Source of the DNA: an uncultured Bacteroidales bacterium
GTDB taxonomy: Bacteria; Bacteroidota; Bacteroidia; Bacteroidales; UBA932
NCBI GenBank assembly: GCA_944322605.1
Contig: CALUPD010000020.1
Location: forward strand, 1-64,000
Length of the DNA: 64,000 nucleotides
Reading direction: 5' to 3'
The notes under the pieces were generated by a model. That model saw only the letters and a list, made by a program, of their open reading frames with translations, did not search any database and was not told the origin of the DNA. Position 1 is the first letter of the stretch. Every line of letters starts with the position of its first letter. This document shows, piece by piece, positions 9,042 through 17,921 of this stretch. The translations under genes were made by a program, and so were the position numbers.

Positions 9042-9269
9042 TTCCATGAAATTATCCGCCCGCATCTTTTGCGAGTTAACACGATGAGAACAGGCATCGA
9101 TCAATTTCTATGAAATTATCTGTCCACGGTGTATTTCTTTAAATACCAGATTGTTAAGGTGTAACAAAAGTAGGGCGTGGAGAGATGCCCTTAGAAAGCA
9201 TGACCTGTCCACGCTTGTGTTTTGCAATGTGTTCAGTGTCAGTATTATATAAAAACAAGGCGTGGACAG
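9042..9269. repeat. Direct and inverted repeats in a gene-free patch
   Basis: TYYATGAAATTATCYGYCC occurs at 9042 and again near 9106. An inverted repeat pairs CTGTCCACGC (9205-9214, then TTGTGTTTT) with AAAACAAGG-CGTGGACAG (9252-9269). Further partial TGTCCACG/CGTGGA half-sites lie at about 9120 and 9173. No transposase or gene is present in 8809-9330, so this may be a decayed miniature element or a protein-binding region. Confidence 0.5.
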
Positions 9270-9330
9270 TTAATTCCGCGCGACAGGCCTTGTACGCGAT
9301 ACAGCTGTTCAGGAAACATTTCCAATTGGC

Positions 9331-9367
9331 TGTTAAAAACAGCAGGCGGCATGGAATTGCCGCCTGC
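9331..9367 (-). terminator. Intrinsic terminator of the tricorn-protease operon
   Basis: Reading the minus strand, GCAGGCGGCA / TGCCGCCTGC (plus 9342-9351 and 9358-9367) forms a 10-bp stem with a 6-nt loop followed by TGTTTTT. The right arm belongs to a three-copy 17-bp tandem repeat (GGAATTRCCRCCTGYWY, about 9354-9404) that runs into the 3' end of the protease gene. Confidence 0.8.
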
Positions 9368-9390
9368 ATGGAATTACCACCTGTTCGGAA

Positions 9391-12300
9391 TTACCACCTG
9401 TTCGGATTGGCGTCGATCTGCTTCAGGAGTTCGCGCACGGCGACTTCGAGCTGTTCGTCGCGGCCGGCTGCGGTTTCATTGTCTTTGTTGCGTACCCTGA
9501 AATCCGGTTCGAGCTGGGAGTTTTCAAGATACTTGCCGTCTTTGGTCCTGTAGCCTATGACCGGTATTCCGAAATAAAGGGTAGGGTCCTGAAGGAATTC
9601 CCAGTTCACGGATGTCATTGTCCCAGGCACAGGCATTCCGACTATCGAACCCATGCGCTTGTGCTTGTAAACCCATGGCGTGCCGTGGGCGTTCGAATAA
9701 TTGGCTTCGCAAACGACCATGATAGACTGCTTGTTGTAACGCCTTGAAGGCATGTCGCATGCGACGACTCCTCGGATTACCTGTTCAAGGTATTTTTCTC
9801 CGCTGAAAAGGATTTCTATGTCTTCATGGAGGCGTCCTCCTCCGTTGTACCTTGTATCTATCACTATCCCGTCCTTGAGGTTGTATTTGCCGAGTATGTC
9901 CGCGTATACGTCCCTGAAGCTTCCGTCGTCCATCGATTGGATATGCACGTATCCGAGACGTCCTCCCGAAAGGCTGTCCACGGCTTCGGCACGTGTCCTT
10001 ACCCATCTGTCATAGAGAAGCGAGTTTTGCCTTGCCCTTGAAATAGGCTTCACGGTCTCTTCCCACCTCTCCTTTGTCTTGGGGTCGTACATCGAGAACA
10101 GGGTCGCTACGCCTTGCTTGCCGTTGATGAGAGGGAAATAATCCTCTCCGGCCTTGACAGGCATTCCGTCTATTTTTTCGATGATTACTCCTTTTGCGGC
10201 CTTGGACCTGCCGTTGTCGAACGGTCCGGTAGCAAGCACCTCGTCTATCTTGAGTCCGTCCCCTTCATAGCCGAGGTCGAACAGAAGCCCCAATTCAGGA
10301 GTGGCCTTTCCAGTGTTGAACGCGAAATAGCCTGAGCCTGTATGCGATACGTTGAGTTCGCCAAGGACCTCGCTGAGCATTTCGGAGAAGTCGTAATTAT
10401 TGTCTATATGTTCGAGGAACGGCTCGTAATCCTTTTTGAGCTGCTGCATGTCCACTCCGTGCATGTCAGTGTTGTAGAACATTTTTTCTTCCTGCTTTAT
10501 GACATGGTCGAACATGTATTTCCTTTCGGCTTTCCTGTCAAGGTCCATCCTCATGCTGAATCCGAGCGGAGTCGCCGAACCTCCAGGCACGGATATTTTC
10601 TGAGGCGAGCTGCCGAGTACGTAGAGGTTGTTTCCGCTCTTGTCGAAAACAAGGGAGGCATACGAAGTATTGAGCTTTTTCAAAAGCGATACCGCCCCTG
10701 TGCGGATTTCCTTTTTCCATAGGTCGAATCCTTTTTCGAAGGAGGAAAGGAAGTACAGCGTTTCCCCGTCTTTTGTCAGTGCTGCCGATGCAAGGTCGGA
10801 CGACATTGGAGTAAGCCTCAATATGCGGTATTCGATGCCGTCGAAGTCCATTTCCACGGGTTCGGATTCTGTGCCTTCCTTTTCAGAGCCTTTTCCGTCA
10901 TCGGACTTTTTGTCCTTGCTTTTCTTGTCCTTGCCGGAATCTTCGCCATCTTTCGATTCTTCTTTTTCTTCAGCTTCCTTTGCCAGCTTTTCGGCTTCGG
11001 TGTACAGCTCGTATTCCTCTTTGCTCATCAGGAACTTGTCCATCGCCTCGCTGTTGAGGAAAGCTATGAAAACGTCGTTCTGGCTGCCCCATGAAGCATG
11101 GGACCTCATGCCGAGCCTGTCGGAGATGAACATGACCGCGTTTCCGTCCAGCACCCATTGGGGAGAATGGCATATGTACGCGCTGTTGGTGACATTGTGT
11201 ATTTCCCCGCCGTCGGTCGCCGATACGATTCCTATGTCGCTGTACGGGTCTCTCCTGTTTGTTATGAGCGTGAGGACGAACCATTTCCCGTCAGGAGACC
11301 ATTTGTATTCGAATCCCATCGGGGAATTGCCGTAATGCTGCGTGCCGTCCGTTATCTGCCTTGTCTTTTTTGTTTCAAGGTTCAGCACTTTCAGTATATG
11401 CCTGTTTTCGATGAATGCTATTTCCTTTCCGTCAGGTGAGAATTGAGGATTGGTCCTTTCGGTGCCGTTGTCCTTGAACAGCGGTTCTTCGTTTATGAGA
11501 GTGGCGTTGGCGAAATGCAGGTCTTCTTTTCTCGGCATGGTGGCTTTGTAAAGGTTCCATGTGCCGGTCCTTTCGCTTGCATAGACTATCGACTTCCCGT
11601 CAGGAGAGACCGTTATTCCCTGTTCGGCCTGTGCTGTGCGGGTTATCTGCTTCGTGGTGGAATACTTGTCCGTCGTGGCGAATACTTCCCCTCGGCTGAC
11701 AATCGCTATTTCGCTGCCGTCTTCCGACATGGCGATTTCTTCGACCCTTCCCGGGTTTATCGTGGATATTTTATTGTAGTTGTCTTCGTTGATTTCGATT
11801 TCTACCTTGCGGGCTTTTTCCCCTGCTGGAAGTATGTATATTTCTCCATGGTAGCCGAAGCACAGCGTTCCATCATCCGCCTGGGACAGAAACCTCACAG
11901 GGTGCTTGCTGAAGCTTGTGAGCGCGGTTGCGTGTTCCGTGTCTCCGATAGGGGCCTTGTAGACATTGAACGTGCCGCCGTTCCTTTCGCTGAGGAACAC
12001 GATTTCCCCGTCAGGAGCGAATAAAGGGTCGCGGTCTTCTCCAGGATTGGCCGTGACTTGCGTGTGCGAACCGTCCTTGGCGTTGTAGTAGAAGATGTCC
12101 CTTGCTACCGATGAAGTGTGGTGCTTTCTCCAGATGTTTTCGCTTCCAGGCCTGTTGTAGTATATGAAAGATTTTCCGTCCTTGTCGAAATCCATTCCGG
12201 AAACGGTGGAAGCTATGACCTGGCGCGGCCTGCCTCCATTGATGCCGACCCTGTAGACTTCGGTAATCCACGATGCAGGATACATCGCGCTTGACGCCGG

Positions 12301-12684
12301 ATCCTGTATGGCTGCGGAAAAATATATTTCCTTGTCGTCAGGCGTAAATGCGAGAGGGGTTTCCGTTCCGGAGTGGGTGGTGACCCTCACGGCCTGCCCG
12401 CCTTCGGCAGGAATCGTGTATATGTCCATCGAACCTTCCCTGTCCGAGGCGAACGCTATCGTTTCGGAATCGTTAGACCATATCGGATTGGTTTCATGTG
12501 AGGCGGAGGATGTCAGCCTTTTTGCCGTGCCGCCGTCCGAGCTGACCACGTAGATGTCCCCCTTGTAGGCGAATGCTATGCGGGTCCCGTCCGGAGATAT
12601 GCTGTTGTATCTCATCCATAAAGGGCCTGCCGTTGCTGCCGAAGCCATTCCTGCAAGGAACAGCGTAAACAAGATTTTGCGCAT
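9391..12684 (-). CDS. Tricorn-type protease (secreted, S41 family)
   Basis: 1097 residues with a Sec signal peptide (cleavage near ATAGP, ~20). Order: TolB/WD40-like beta-propeller repeats (~22-300, many SPDG and FAPDG turns), a second propeller (~310-560, again SPDGK repeats), a Glu/Lys/Asp-rich low-complexity linker (~570-630), a C1-like domain, a PDZ-like region (~830-900) and a C-terminal S41 peptidase domain (DTRYNGGGRLHEDIE, about 985; likely nucleophile Ser in NYSNAHGTP). Tricorn-type enzymes degrade oligopeptides; the signal peptide places this one in the periplasm or outside. It starts 10 bp after ispG and is the last gene of the rsh-led unit. The charged linker is longer than I would expect and is probably a flexible insertion. 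Confidence 0.9.
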   Translation of the reverse strand: MRKILFTLFLAGMASAATAGPLWMRYNSISPDGTRIAFAYKGDIYVVSSDGGTAKRLTSSASHETNPIWSNDSETIAFASDREGSMDIYTIPAEGGQAVRVTTHSGTETPLAFTPDDKEIYFSAAIQDPASSAMYPASWITEVYRVGINGGRPRQVIASTVSGMDFDKDGKSFIYYNRPGSENIWRKHHTSSVARDIFYYNAKDGSHTQVTANPGEDRDPLFAPDGEIVFLSERNGGTFNVYKAPIGDTEHATALTSFSKHPVRFLSQADDGTLCFGYHGEIYILPAGEKARKVEIEINEDNYNKISTINPGRVEEIAMSEDGSEIAIVSRGEVFATTDKYSTTKQITRTAQAEQGITVSPDGKSIVYASERTGTWNLYKATMPRKEDLHFANATLINEEPLFKDNGTERTNPQFSPDGKEIAFIENRHILKVLNLETKKTRQITDGTQHYGNSPMGFEYKWSPDGKWFVLTLITNRRDPYSDIGIVSATDGGEIHNVTNSAYICHSPQWVLDGNAVMFISDRLGMRSHASWGSQNDVFIAFLNSEAMDKFLMSKEEYELYTEAEKLAKEAEEKEESKDGEDSGKDKKSKDKKSDDGKGSEKEGTESEPVEMDFDGIEYRILRLTPMSSDLASAALTKDGETLYFLSSFEKGFDLWKKEIRTGAVSLLKKLNTSYASLVFDKSGNNLYVLGSSPQKISVPGGSATPLGFSMRMDLDRKAERKYMFDHVIKQEEKMFYNTDMHGVDMQQLKKDYEPFLEHIDNNYDFSEMLSEVLGELNVSHTGSGYFAFNTGKATPELGLLFDLGYEGDGLKIDEVLATGPFDNGRSKAAKGVIIEKIDGMPVKAGEDYFPLINGKQGVATLFSMYDPKTKERWEETVKPISRARQNSLLYDRWVRTRAEAVDSLSGGRLGYVHIQSMDDGSFRDVYADILGKYNLKDGIVIDTRYNGGGRLHEDIEILFSGEKYLEQVIRGVVACDMPSRRYNKQSIMVVCEANYSNAHGTPWVYKHKRMGSIVGMPVPGTMTSVNWEFLQDPTLYFGIPVIGYRTKDGKYLENSQLEPDFRVRNKDNETAAGRDEQLEVAVRELLKQIDANPNRW

Positions 12685-12694
12685 AATGTTATTT

Positions 12695-14026
12695 TTATTG
12701 ATTTGATGATTTATTGTCTTTTTCTATGATTTCGACGAGCATGTCGATTGCCTTGTCTTCGGGGACTCCTTTTGCCACCGCCTGCTTGCCCTTGTAAATC
12801 GAGACTTTCCCTTTGCCTTCCCCGATGTATCCGTAATGGGCGTCGGCCATTTCTCCCGGGCCGTTTACTATGCATCCCATTACCGCTATTGTCATTCCTT
12901 TAAGATGGGAAGTCCTTTTTTTTACTTCGTTGAACGTCTTTTCGAGATTGTACATGGTCCTTCCGCATCCCGGGCATGCGACATATTCGGGCTTCGTGAA
13001 CCTGCGCCTTGCCGCCTGCATGATTTCGTCCTTGAGGTATTCCTTCTTTTCTTCGGAAAGGATTACGGTTTTCCCTTCATCCATGTATTCTCCTGAGAAT
13101 TCGAAATCGTCTATTTTTCTATCCATCAATGCTGTGCCGAATTCGCACGCGGCAAGGATGATGAGTTCTTCCCAGGAATTGCATTTATAGTGCCTCGGCT
13201 TTGAAGGATCGTGCGGGATTATGCTGCCGTTCCGTATCCCGTCGTAGTATCTTGCTATTATCTTTCCCGCGCTTATTTCATTGACAGGGTCTTCGGTCAG
13301 GGATACCCTTATCGTGTCTCCGATTCCCTCTTTAAGCACTGCGCCTATCCCGACGGCTGATTTGATTCTTCCCGGATCCGCGTTTCCCGCTTCGGTCACT
13401 CCTACGTGCAGGGGAAAGCCGAAACCTTTTTCTTCCATGGCCTTGTGAAGCAGCCTGTACGCGTTTGCCATGACTACGGTGTTGCTCGATTTCAATGAAA
13501 CGGCTATGTCCTTGAAATTTTCGGAGACGGCCATTTCTATCCATTCCATTGCCGCCGCCGCCATTCCTTCAGGCGTGTCCCCGTACTTCTCGACTATCCT
13601 TTCTCCGAGAGAACCGTGGTTGAGCCCTATCCTGACGGCTGTGCCTTCCTCCTTGCATATGTGCATCAGCCTTATGAATTGGGAAGATGCCGTGCCGAAG
13701 TCCTTTGCGAAGTTTCCGGGGTTTATCCTTACCTTGTCGGCGACTTTTGCGGCAGCCATCGCCACTTCGGAATTGAAGTGTATGTCTGCGACAAGCGGCG
13801 TATCGATTCCTTCCGCCCTTATCGCCTTCTTTATTTCTTTCAATGCTTCGACTTCCCTGATTCCCTGCGTAGTGAGCCTTATGATGCCGGCTCCTGCGCT
13901 ATGCATCTGCCTTATCTGCATTATGGATTTTTCAATGTCGGCAGTGTGGGTGTTGCACATGGTCTGGACCGCGATAGGCTTTCCTCCGCCTATTTCCAAT
14001 CCTGCAATTCTTATTATGTCGCTCAT
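12695..14026 (-). CDS. ispG: 4-hydroxy-3-methylbut-2-en-1-yl diphosphate synthase
   Basis: 443 residues. IspG (GcpE) reduces MEcPP to HMBPP in the MEP isoprenoid pathway using a [4Fe-4S] cluster. The TIM-barrel part (residues 1-~270) has the family phrases VQTMCNTHTADI, PLVADIHFNSEVAM, DKVRINPGNF, GVTEAGNADPGRIKSA and GDTIRVSLTEDP. The C-terminal cluster domain has CPGCGR and GCIVNGPGE, supplying the conserved cysteines. The barrel resembles the long (plant/Bacteroidetes) form, which normally carries a large insert before the cluster domain (total ~600 residues); here that linker is only ~70 residues, intermediate with the ~370-residue E. coli type. The gene is the fourth of the rsh unit. Confidence 0.95.
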   Translation of the reverse strand: MSDIIRIAGLEIGGGKPIAVQTMCNTHTADIEKSIMQIRQMHSAGAGIIRLTTQGIREVEALKEIKKAIRAEGIDTPLVADIHFNSEVAMAAAKVADKVRINPGNFAKDFGTASSQFIRLMHICKEEGTAVRIGLNHGSLGERIVEKYGDTPEGMAAAAMEWIEMAVSENFKDIAVSLKSSNTVVMANAYRLLHKAMEEKGFGFPLHVGVTEAGNADPGRIKSAVGIGAVLKEGIGDTIRVSLTEDPVNEISAGKIIARYYDGIRNGSIIPHDPSKPRHYKCNSWEELIILAACEFGTALMDRKIDDFEFSGEYMDEGKTVILSEEKKEYLKDEIMQAARRRFTKPEYVACPGCGRTMYNLEKTFNEVKKRTSHLKGMTIAVMGCIVNGPGEMADAHYGYIGEGKGKVSIYKGKQAVAKGVPEDKAIDMLVEIIEKDNKSSNQ

Positions 14027-14119
14027 GTCGTTTTGCTTTTTATGCGCTCCGGCTTGCTTGTTTCCGGCTTGTTTCCGGTCAGCGCGTGCCGGTGCGCGGC
14101 CTTGCCGGAATCCGGTTTG

Positions 14120-14779
14120 TTATTTCCTTCTTCTTTTGTCTACCGGCTTGTCGAGATGCACGTATATGCCTATGCTTATCATAATGTGGTTGGTATTGGA
14201 ATATACCCACCTTTCGTCGCCGTACCTGTCGTTTGCGTACAGGTCGCTGAACCCGTATTTGTAGTTGCATTCGAGATGGAATTCGAAAGGCCTGGCTATG
14301 AAGCCGATGCCTCCTCCTCCGATTATGCCGTAGTCGTATCTTATGTCGTAATCCTGGAATCCTCCTTCCCTGTCAATCGAGAGCCTGTAGGCTCCGAATC
14401 CTCCTATGTTGAGGAGAAACCTGAATTGTCCGAAATTTATCCTGAACTGGGATATGAGAGGGAGTTCTATTATGTTGTACCGTTCTATTCCGGTTACTGT
14501 CTCCCCGGATTTGAGGGTTACCGCTTCCTGTCCGTATTTCAGTCCCGTCTGCAATCCGAAATAAGGATGCTTGCCCCAAAGGGAATGGTAGTATGTGTAA
14601 AGCACTGATATGTTCAGGGGAGCGGGCGTAAAGTCCCCTCCCATGGTAGGGGGGTCGAACATTACTCCCGAAAGGTTGTAGGAGTATTTTACCCCTATCA
14701 GGTGCTCGTCTCCTTCCTTTGCGGCCGCCTTTACGGCGATAAGTGAAATGATTGTGATAATTATCGAAATTTTACGCAT
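14120..14779 (-). CDS. Small outer-membrane beta-barrel protein (PorT/OmpW-like)
   Basis: 219 residues with an N-terminal signal peptide (cleavage near KAAAK) and alternating hydrophobic/polar strands rich in Tyr and Gly (ISVLYTYYHSLW, FRFLLNIGGFGAYRLSI, YGIIGGGGIGFIA, FEFHLECNYKYGFSD), consistent with an eight-stranded outer-membrane barrel. The end HIMISIGIYVHL resembles a closing strand. It overlaps the preceding Ig-like lipoprotein gene by 8 bp, so translation is probably coupled and the two may act together at the outer membrane. The family is only loosely recognisable; the precise role is unknown. Confidence 0.75.
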   Translation of the reverse strand: MRKISIIITIISLIAVKAAAKEGDEHLIGVKYSYNLSGVMFDPPTMGGDFTPAPLNISVLYTYYHSLWGKHPYFGLQTGLKYGQEAVTLKSGETVTGIERYNIIELPLISQFRINFGQFRFLLNIGGFGAYRLSIDREGGFQDYDIRYDYGIIGGGGIGFIARPFEFHLECNYKYGFSDLYANDRYGDERWVYSNTNHIMISIGIYVHLDKPVDKRRRK

Positions 14780-17700
14780 GCAGAACTGTTTTTTTTCTGT
14801 GTATTTGCAAATTCTGTTCGTTCATGATGCAGGCGAACTGCTGTCCAGCCTGTTGCGGATTGCCGTTCCCGGCAGGCTGCCTGTCATGTGTGCCGGAAGC
14901 GCGGGCATAGGCTTCCGTTACGCCGGAAGGCGTGCTGTCCGGCCCGTGGGTCGCGGCAGTTCCGTTTCCTGCAATCGCGCCTGCTGCGGCGATGCTGTCT
15001 GTTGCCATGACGCTGTCTTTAGCGGAAAGGCTGTCGGCCGGAGCCTGTCCTGATGCAGCGGCCTTGCCTGTCAGGACGGCAATGTCTATGTCCTGTTCCA
15101 AATCCATCTGCTCCGGAATGTCTATCAGGTCGTTGCCGTCAGCCAGCTTATAGAATATCACCTTTTCAGGCTGCCTCCTGTCCAATAGAGAACCTGTGTC
15201 GAAAAGGCCGTTTGAATTGAGGTCTTCTGTGATCCTTATGGAATATTTGCCGGCCTTTATGTACGGGAACAGCAATGTGGTGTCCGTGTTTATTTTAAAG
15301 GACCTCAGTGTCTTGTCCCTTTTTTCGTTTACAAGGTCTATGATGTAGATGGATTCGACGTTGCTCAGGTTTACAGTAAGGTTGCTCAGCTTGTCGTCGT
15401 TCGGCAGGCTGAACTTCTTGGCCGTGCTGTCGTTGGTGAAGCCGTTTATGTCCTTGAAGGTGGCCTGCTTGCATGTGATGGTGTATTCGTAACCGGGCAG
15501 GAAGGCGTCTTTAGGCCTTATTATGTAATTCAGTATCGTGGACGAATCCTGTTCGAAAGTGTACTCCATCGTTCCTTCCTGTTCCCTCGGCGTGACATAG
15601 GTGAAACTTATGCTGTCTGTATGGAATGAAACGAGAGGTGACTTGAATTTCAACTGTATTCCGTATTGTTCTACCTTGTCCTCTTCTGCGACGAACTCGA
15701 ATTCGAGAAGGTCCTCCCTTTTTGCGTTTTCGTCTTTTTTCTCGAACTTCTTGGTGTCGTCCTTGCGCAATTCCTTAGGGATGATGTACCTTAAAGTGTC
15801 GTAGGTCGGGGAAAGGTTGTTCAGAGAGTCTGTCGCGAGGTATTTTATCCCCATGTACAGGGTGTCCTGGATTTCTCCCGGGTCGTTTATCCATATGGAG
15901 AGGCTGTCCTGCATCGCATTGAATTGGGTGATTATGTCGGTGCTGTCCCTTCCTTCGAACCACATGGTGTCTATCGCAGCATTCGGAGCTGCGAATTTCA
16001 CGTACATCGACCTTACGCCGTCTCTCTTGAAGTCCCTTATGTACTGTGTCGGGGATATTTCCATGAATGTGACGAGTTCGAGCTGGTAAGGCCTTGCAAG
16101 GCATCCCAACGTGTCTTTCATGTCGAAGTATCCCAATTCGGTTATTCCCGGGGCCATGATTTTGTCAGGGGTGAACAGCGTGTCGAGAAAGGCTATGGTC
16201 TCTATGTACGGGTCGTATTTGCTGTTGTAGTTGTCGTCCTTGAAGGCATAGACCATGTACGGGACAGGCTCGATGTTCCTTACGACGAAGTATCCCCATT
16301 GGTCGCTCATGGCTACCGCGTCGGGAAGATAGTTGTAGACCAGCGAGTCGTTGCCGTTTTCGAAGTCTGTTATCCTTTTTTTCATTCCCCTTATCATTCC
16401 TGCGATGGAGTCCGCGGATTGCCTTATCGAATCTATGCGGTGCAGGAATATCGAGTCTGTCTTCGACAATAGGCTGTCAGGCACGAGCTTGAGGCTGTCT
16501 ATCGTGTGGACGAGCCTTTCCCTTTGCATCTCGGGACTGTCTGCCTGTTCCTCTCCGGCATAGTCCTGCGCATTCCAGAACGGCGTGTCCGCGCTTTCAT
16601 TTTCAAGGTCGTCTGCGGATATTCCCGGATTGGGATGCGAAAGGATCGCGCTGTCTGCCTGTTCTATCAACTGTTCCGTTTCTGCTTTGGCCGGAGCCGT
16701 GTCCGGGCTGCCGCTTCTGACGTCGTTTGCCGTAGTCCCTTCCTGATTTGAAACGGAGGTTGCTGCCGCCGCGCCGGCCTGCGTGCCGCATATGCTGTCT
16801 GCCGCAGCCGAAGAATCAGCAGGAATTGCTGCAGCGGCAGGTTTTTCAGGATGCAGGATGCCGCGCAGGTTCTCTATTATGGACTTCATCGAATCCGCGC
16901 TTGCGACTATTCCTTCTGTTTCCGGCATGTCGGGAAGAAGCAGGCTGTCCGCTGCAATTGCTGCCGCCGCGCTGTCCGGCTCCTGTTGCGCTTGCAAGGA
17001 TGCTTCGGCATAGGAGGCGGTTCCGCCCTGTGTTTCCGGGCCCGATGCTTGCGCGATGCTGTCAGTCCCGTTTAAAGCCGTTGCCGGGCCTGCTGTGTCA
17101 GGCATGGCGGAGGTGTCTTGCGGGAGACCGGCTTCCTTTTTTTCAGGTGCGAATCCGTAGCTGATTTTCATGGAATCCAGCATGTGCCGCAGGCTTTTGA
17201 CATTTGTCCCTACGGAGTCGGATATTGCGTAAAGGGTGTAGAAAACGGTGCTGTCTGCGTAGGTTATGTTGTCGTACAGATGTCCGGCCATCCCCATCGA
17301 GTCCAGGAAACGGGCGTTCATCCGTCTTACCGTGTCGAGCCTTTTGCGTACAGAGTCGATTTTCATCCTGAAGAAATCAGGCCTCTGCTTGTAGAACGCG
17401 ACCGTGATTCCCGGTTCGGGGTACAATGTTTCCGCGTTCAGCACGGATCCGGTGCAGTACATGGAATCGAGGTACGATCCTGTCGAGAACGGGAATGTGA
17501 AGTAAGTGAAAAGGTTTCCTTCGTTGTTGTCGGCTATGGCATTGCCAAGGCTCAGATTGTAGGTCCTTAGCGAATCGAGGTCGTGGTCGAACGTGACGAC
17601 GACGCTTTTCCCTTTTATCTTCAATGTCGGTTTCTTGGACTGCGGAGGCGACAGGAGAACGTTCGAATTAGGGTCTTTCAGCACTACGTACTCGTCGAAC

Positions 17701-17915
17701 GTGAATTCCAGTTTTGTCTTGTGGTACGGGACGTTCAGTGCATTGGAGTCCGGGAACATTTCGACTATTACCGGAGGAATTGTGTCTTTTGGCCCTCCGC
17801 TCGGAGGAGTGGATGTGTTTGCGCACGATCCTGCGGAGAATGCGTAGGCTATGCAGGTCGTTACGATAGCATATGCAAGTATTGTGTCCCTTTGCGCTTT
17901 GCCGAGTAATTTCAT
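14772..17915 (-). CDS. Ig-like (Big_5) lipoprotein with Asp/Ser/Ala-rich insert
   Basis: 1047 residues. The N-terminal hydrophobic segment ends at Cys (SAGSC), followed by the SGGPKDTIPPVIVEMFP signature typical of Bacteroidetes Ig-like (Big_5) lipoproteins. Residues ~35-140 form that Ig-like domain. Residues ~250-460 are a low-complexity insert dominated by Ala, Asp, Ser, Glu and Thr with repeated DSxxAAADS-type phrases; the C-terminal ~100 residues are similar. Between them lie beta-rich segments (~530-930). The gene starts 6 bp after rsh and overlaps the barrel gene by 8 bp. It is probably anchored to a membrane with an extended flexible region. Function unknown. Confidence 0.8.
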   Translation of the reverse strand: MKLLGKAQRDTILAYAIVTTCIAYAFSAGSCANTSTPPSGGPKDTIPPVIVEMFPDSNALNVPYHKTKLEFTFDEYVVLKDPNSNVLLSPPQSKKPTLKIKGKSVVVTFDHDLDSLRTYNLSLGNAIADNNEGNLFTYFTFPFSTGSYLDSMYCTGSVLNAETLYPEPGITVAFYKQRPDFFRMKIDSVRKRLDTVRRMNARFLDSMGMAGHLYDNITYADSTVFYTLYAISDSVGTNVKSLRHMLDSMKISYGFAPEKKEAGLPQDTSAMPDTAGPATALNGTDSIAQASGPETQGGTASYAEASLQAQQEPDSAAAAIAADSLLLPDMPETEGIVASADSMKSIIENLRGILHPEKPAAAAIPADSSAAADSICGTQAGAAAATSVSNQEGTTANDVRSGSPDTAPAKAETEQLIEQADSAILSHPNPGISADDLENESADTPFWNAQDYAGEEQADSPEMQRERLVHTIDSLKLVPDSLLSKTDSIFLHRIDSIRQSADSIAGMIRGMKKRITDFENGNDSLVYNYLPDAVAMSDQWGYFVVRNIEPVPYMVYAFKDDNYNSKYDPYIETIAFLDTLFTPDKIMAPGITELGYFDMKDTLGCLARPYQLELVTFMEISPTQYIRDFKRDGVRSMYVKFAAPNAAIDTMWFEGRDSTDIITQFNAMQDSLSIWINDPGEIQDTLYMGIKYLATDSLNNLSPTYDTLRYIIPKELRKDDTKKFEKKDENAKREDLLEFEFVAEEDKVEQYGIQLKFKSPLVSFHTDSISFTYVTPREQEGTMEYTFEQDSSTILNYIIRPKDAFLPGYEYTITCKQATFKDINGFTNDSTAKKFSLPNDDKLSNLTVNLSNVESIYIIDLVNEKRDKTLRSFKINTDTTLLFPYIKAGKYSIRITEDLNSNGLFDTGSLLDRRQPEKVIFYKLADGNDLIDIPEQMDLEQDIDIAVLTGKAAASGQAPADSLSAKDSVMATDSIAAAGAIAGNGTAATHGPDSTPSGVTEAYARASGTHDRQPAGNGNPQQAGQQFACIMNEQNLQIHRKKTVLHA

Positions 17916-17921
17916 TTCCTG

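Noticed and set aside
8745..9104. 119-codon minus-strand frame with HTLLIRY repeats
   Set aside because: Its repeats only mirror the minisatellite; it overlaps the terminator and has no usual start context.
9205..9269. Inverted repeat as an intrinsic terminator
   Set aside because: The loop is long and no T-run follows either arm; a true terminator for the tricorn gene lies at 9331-9367.
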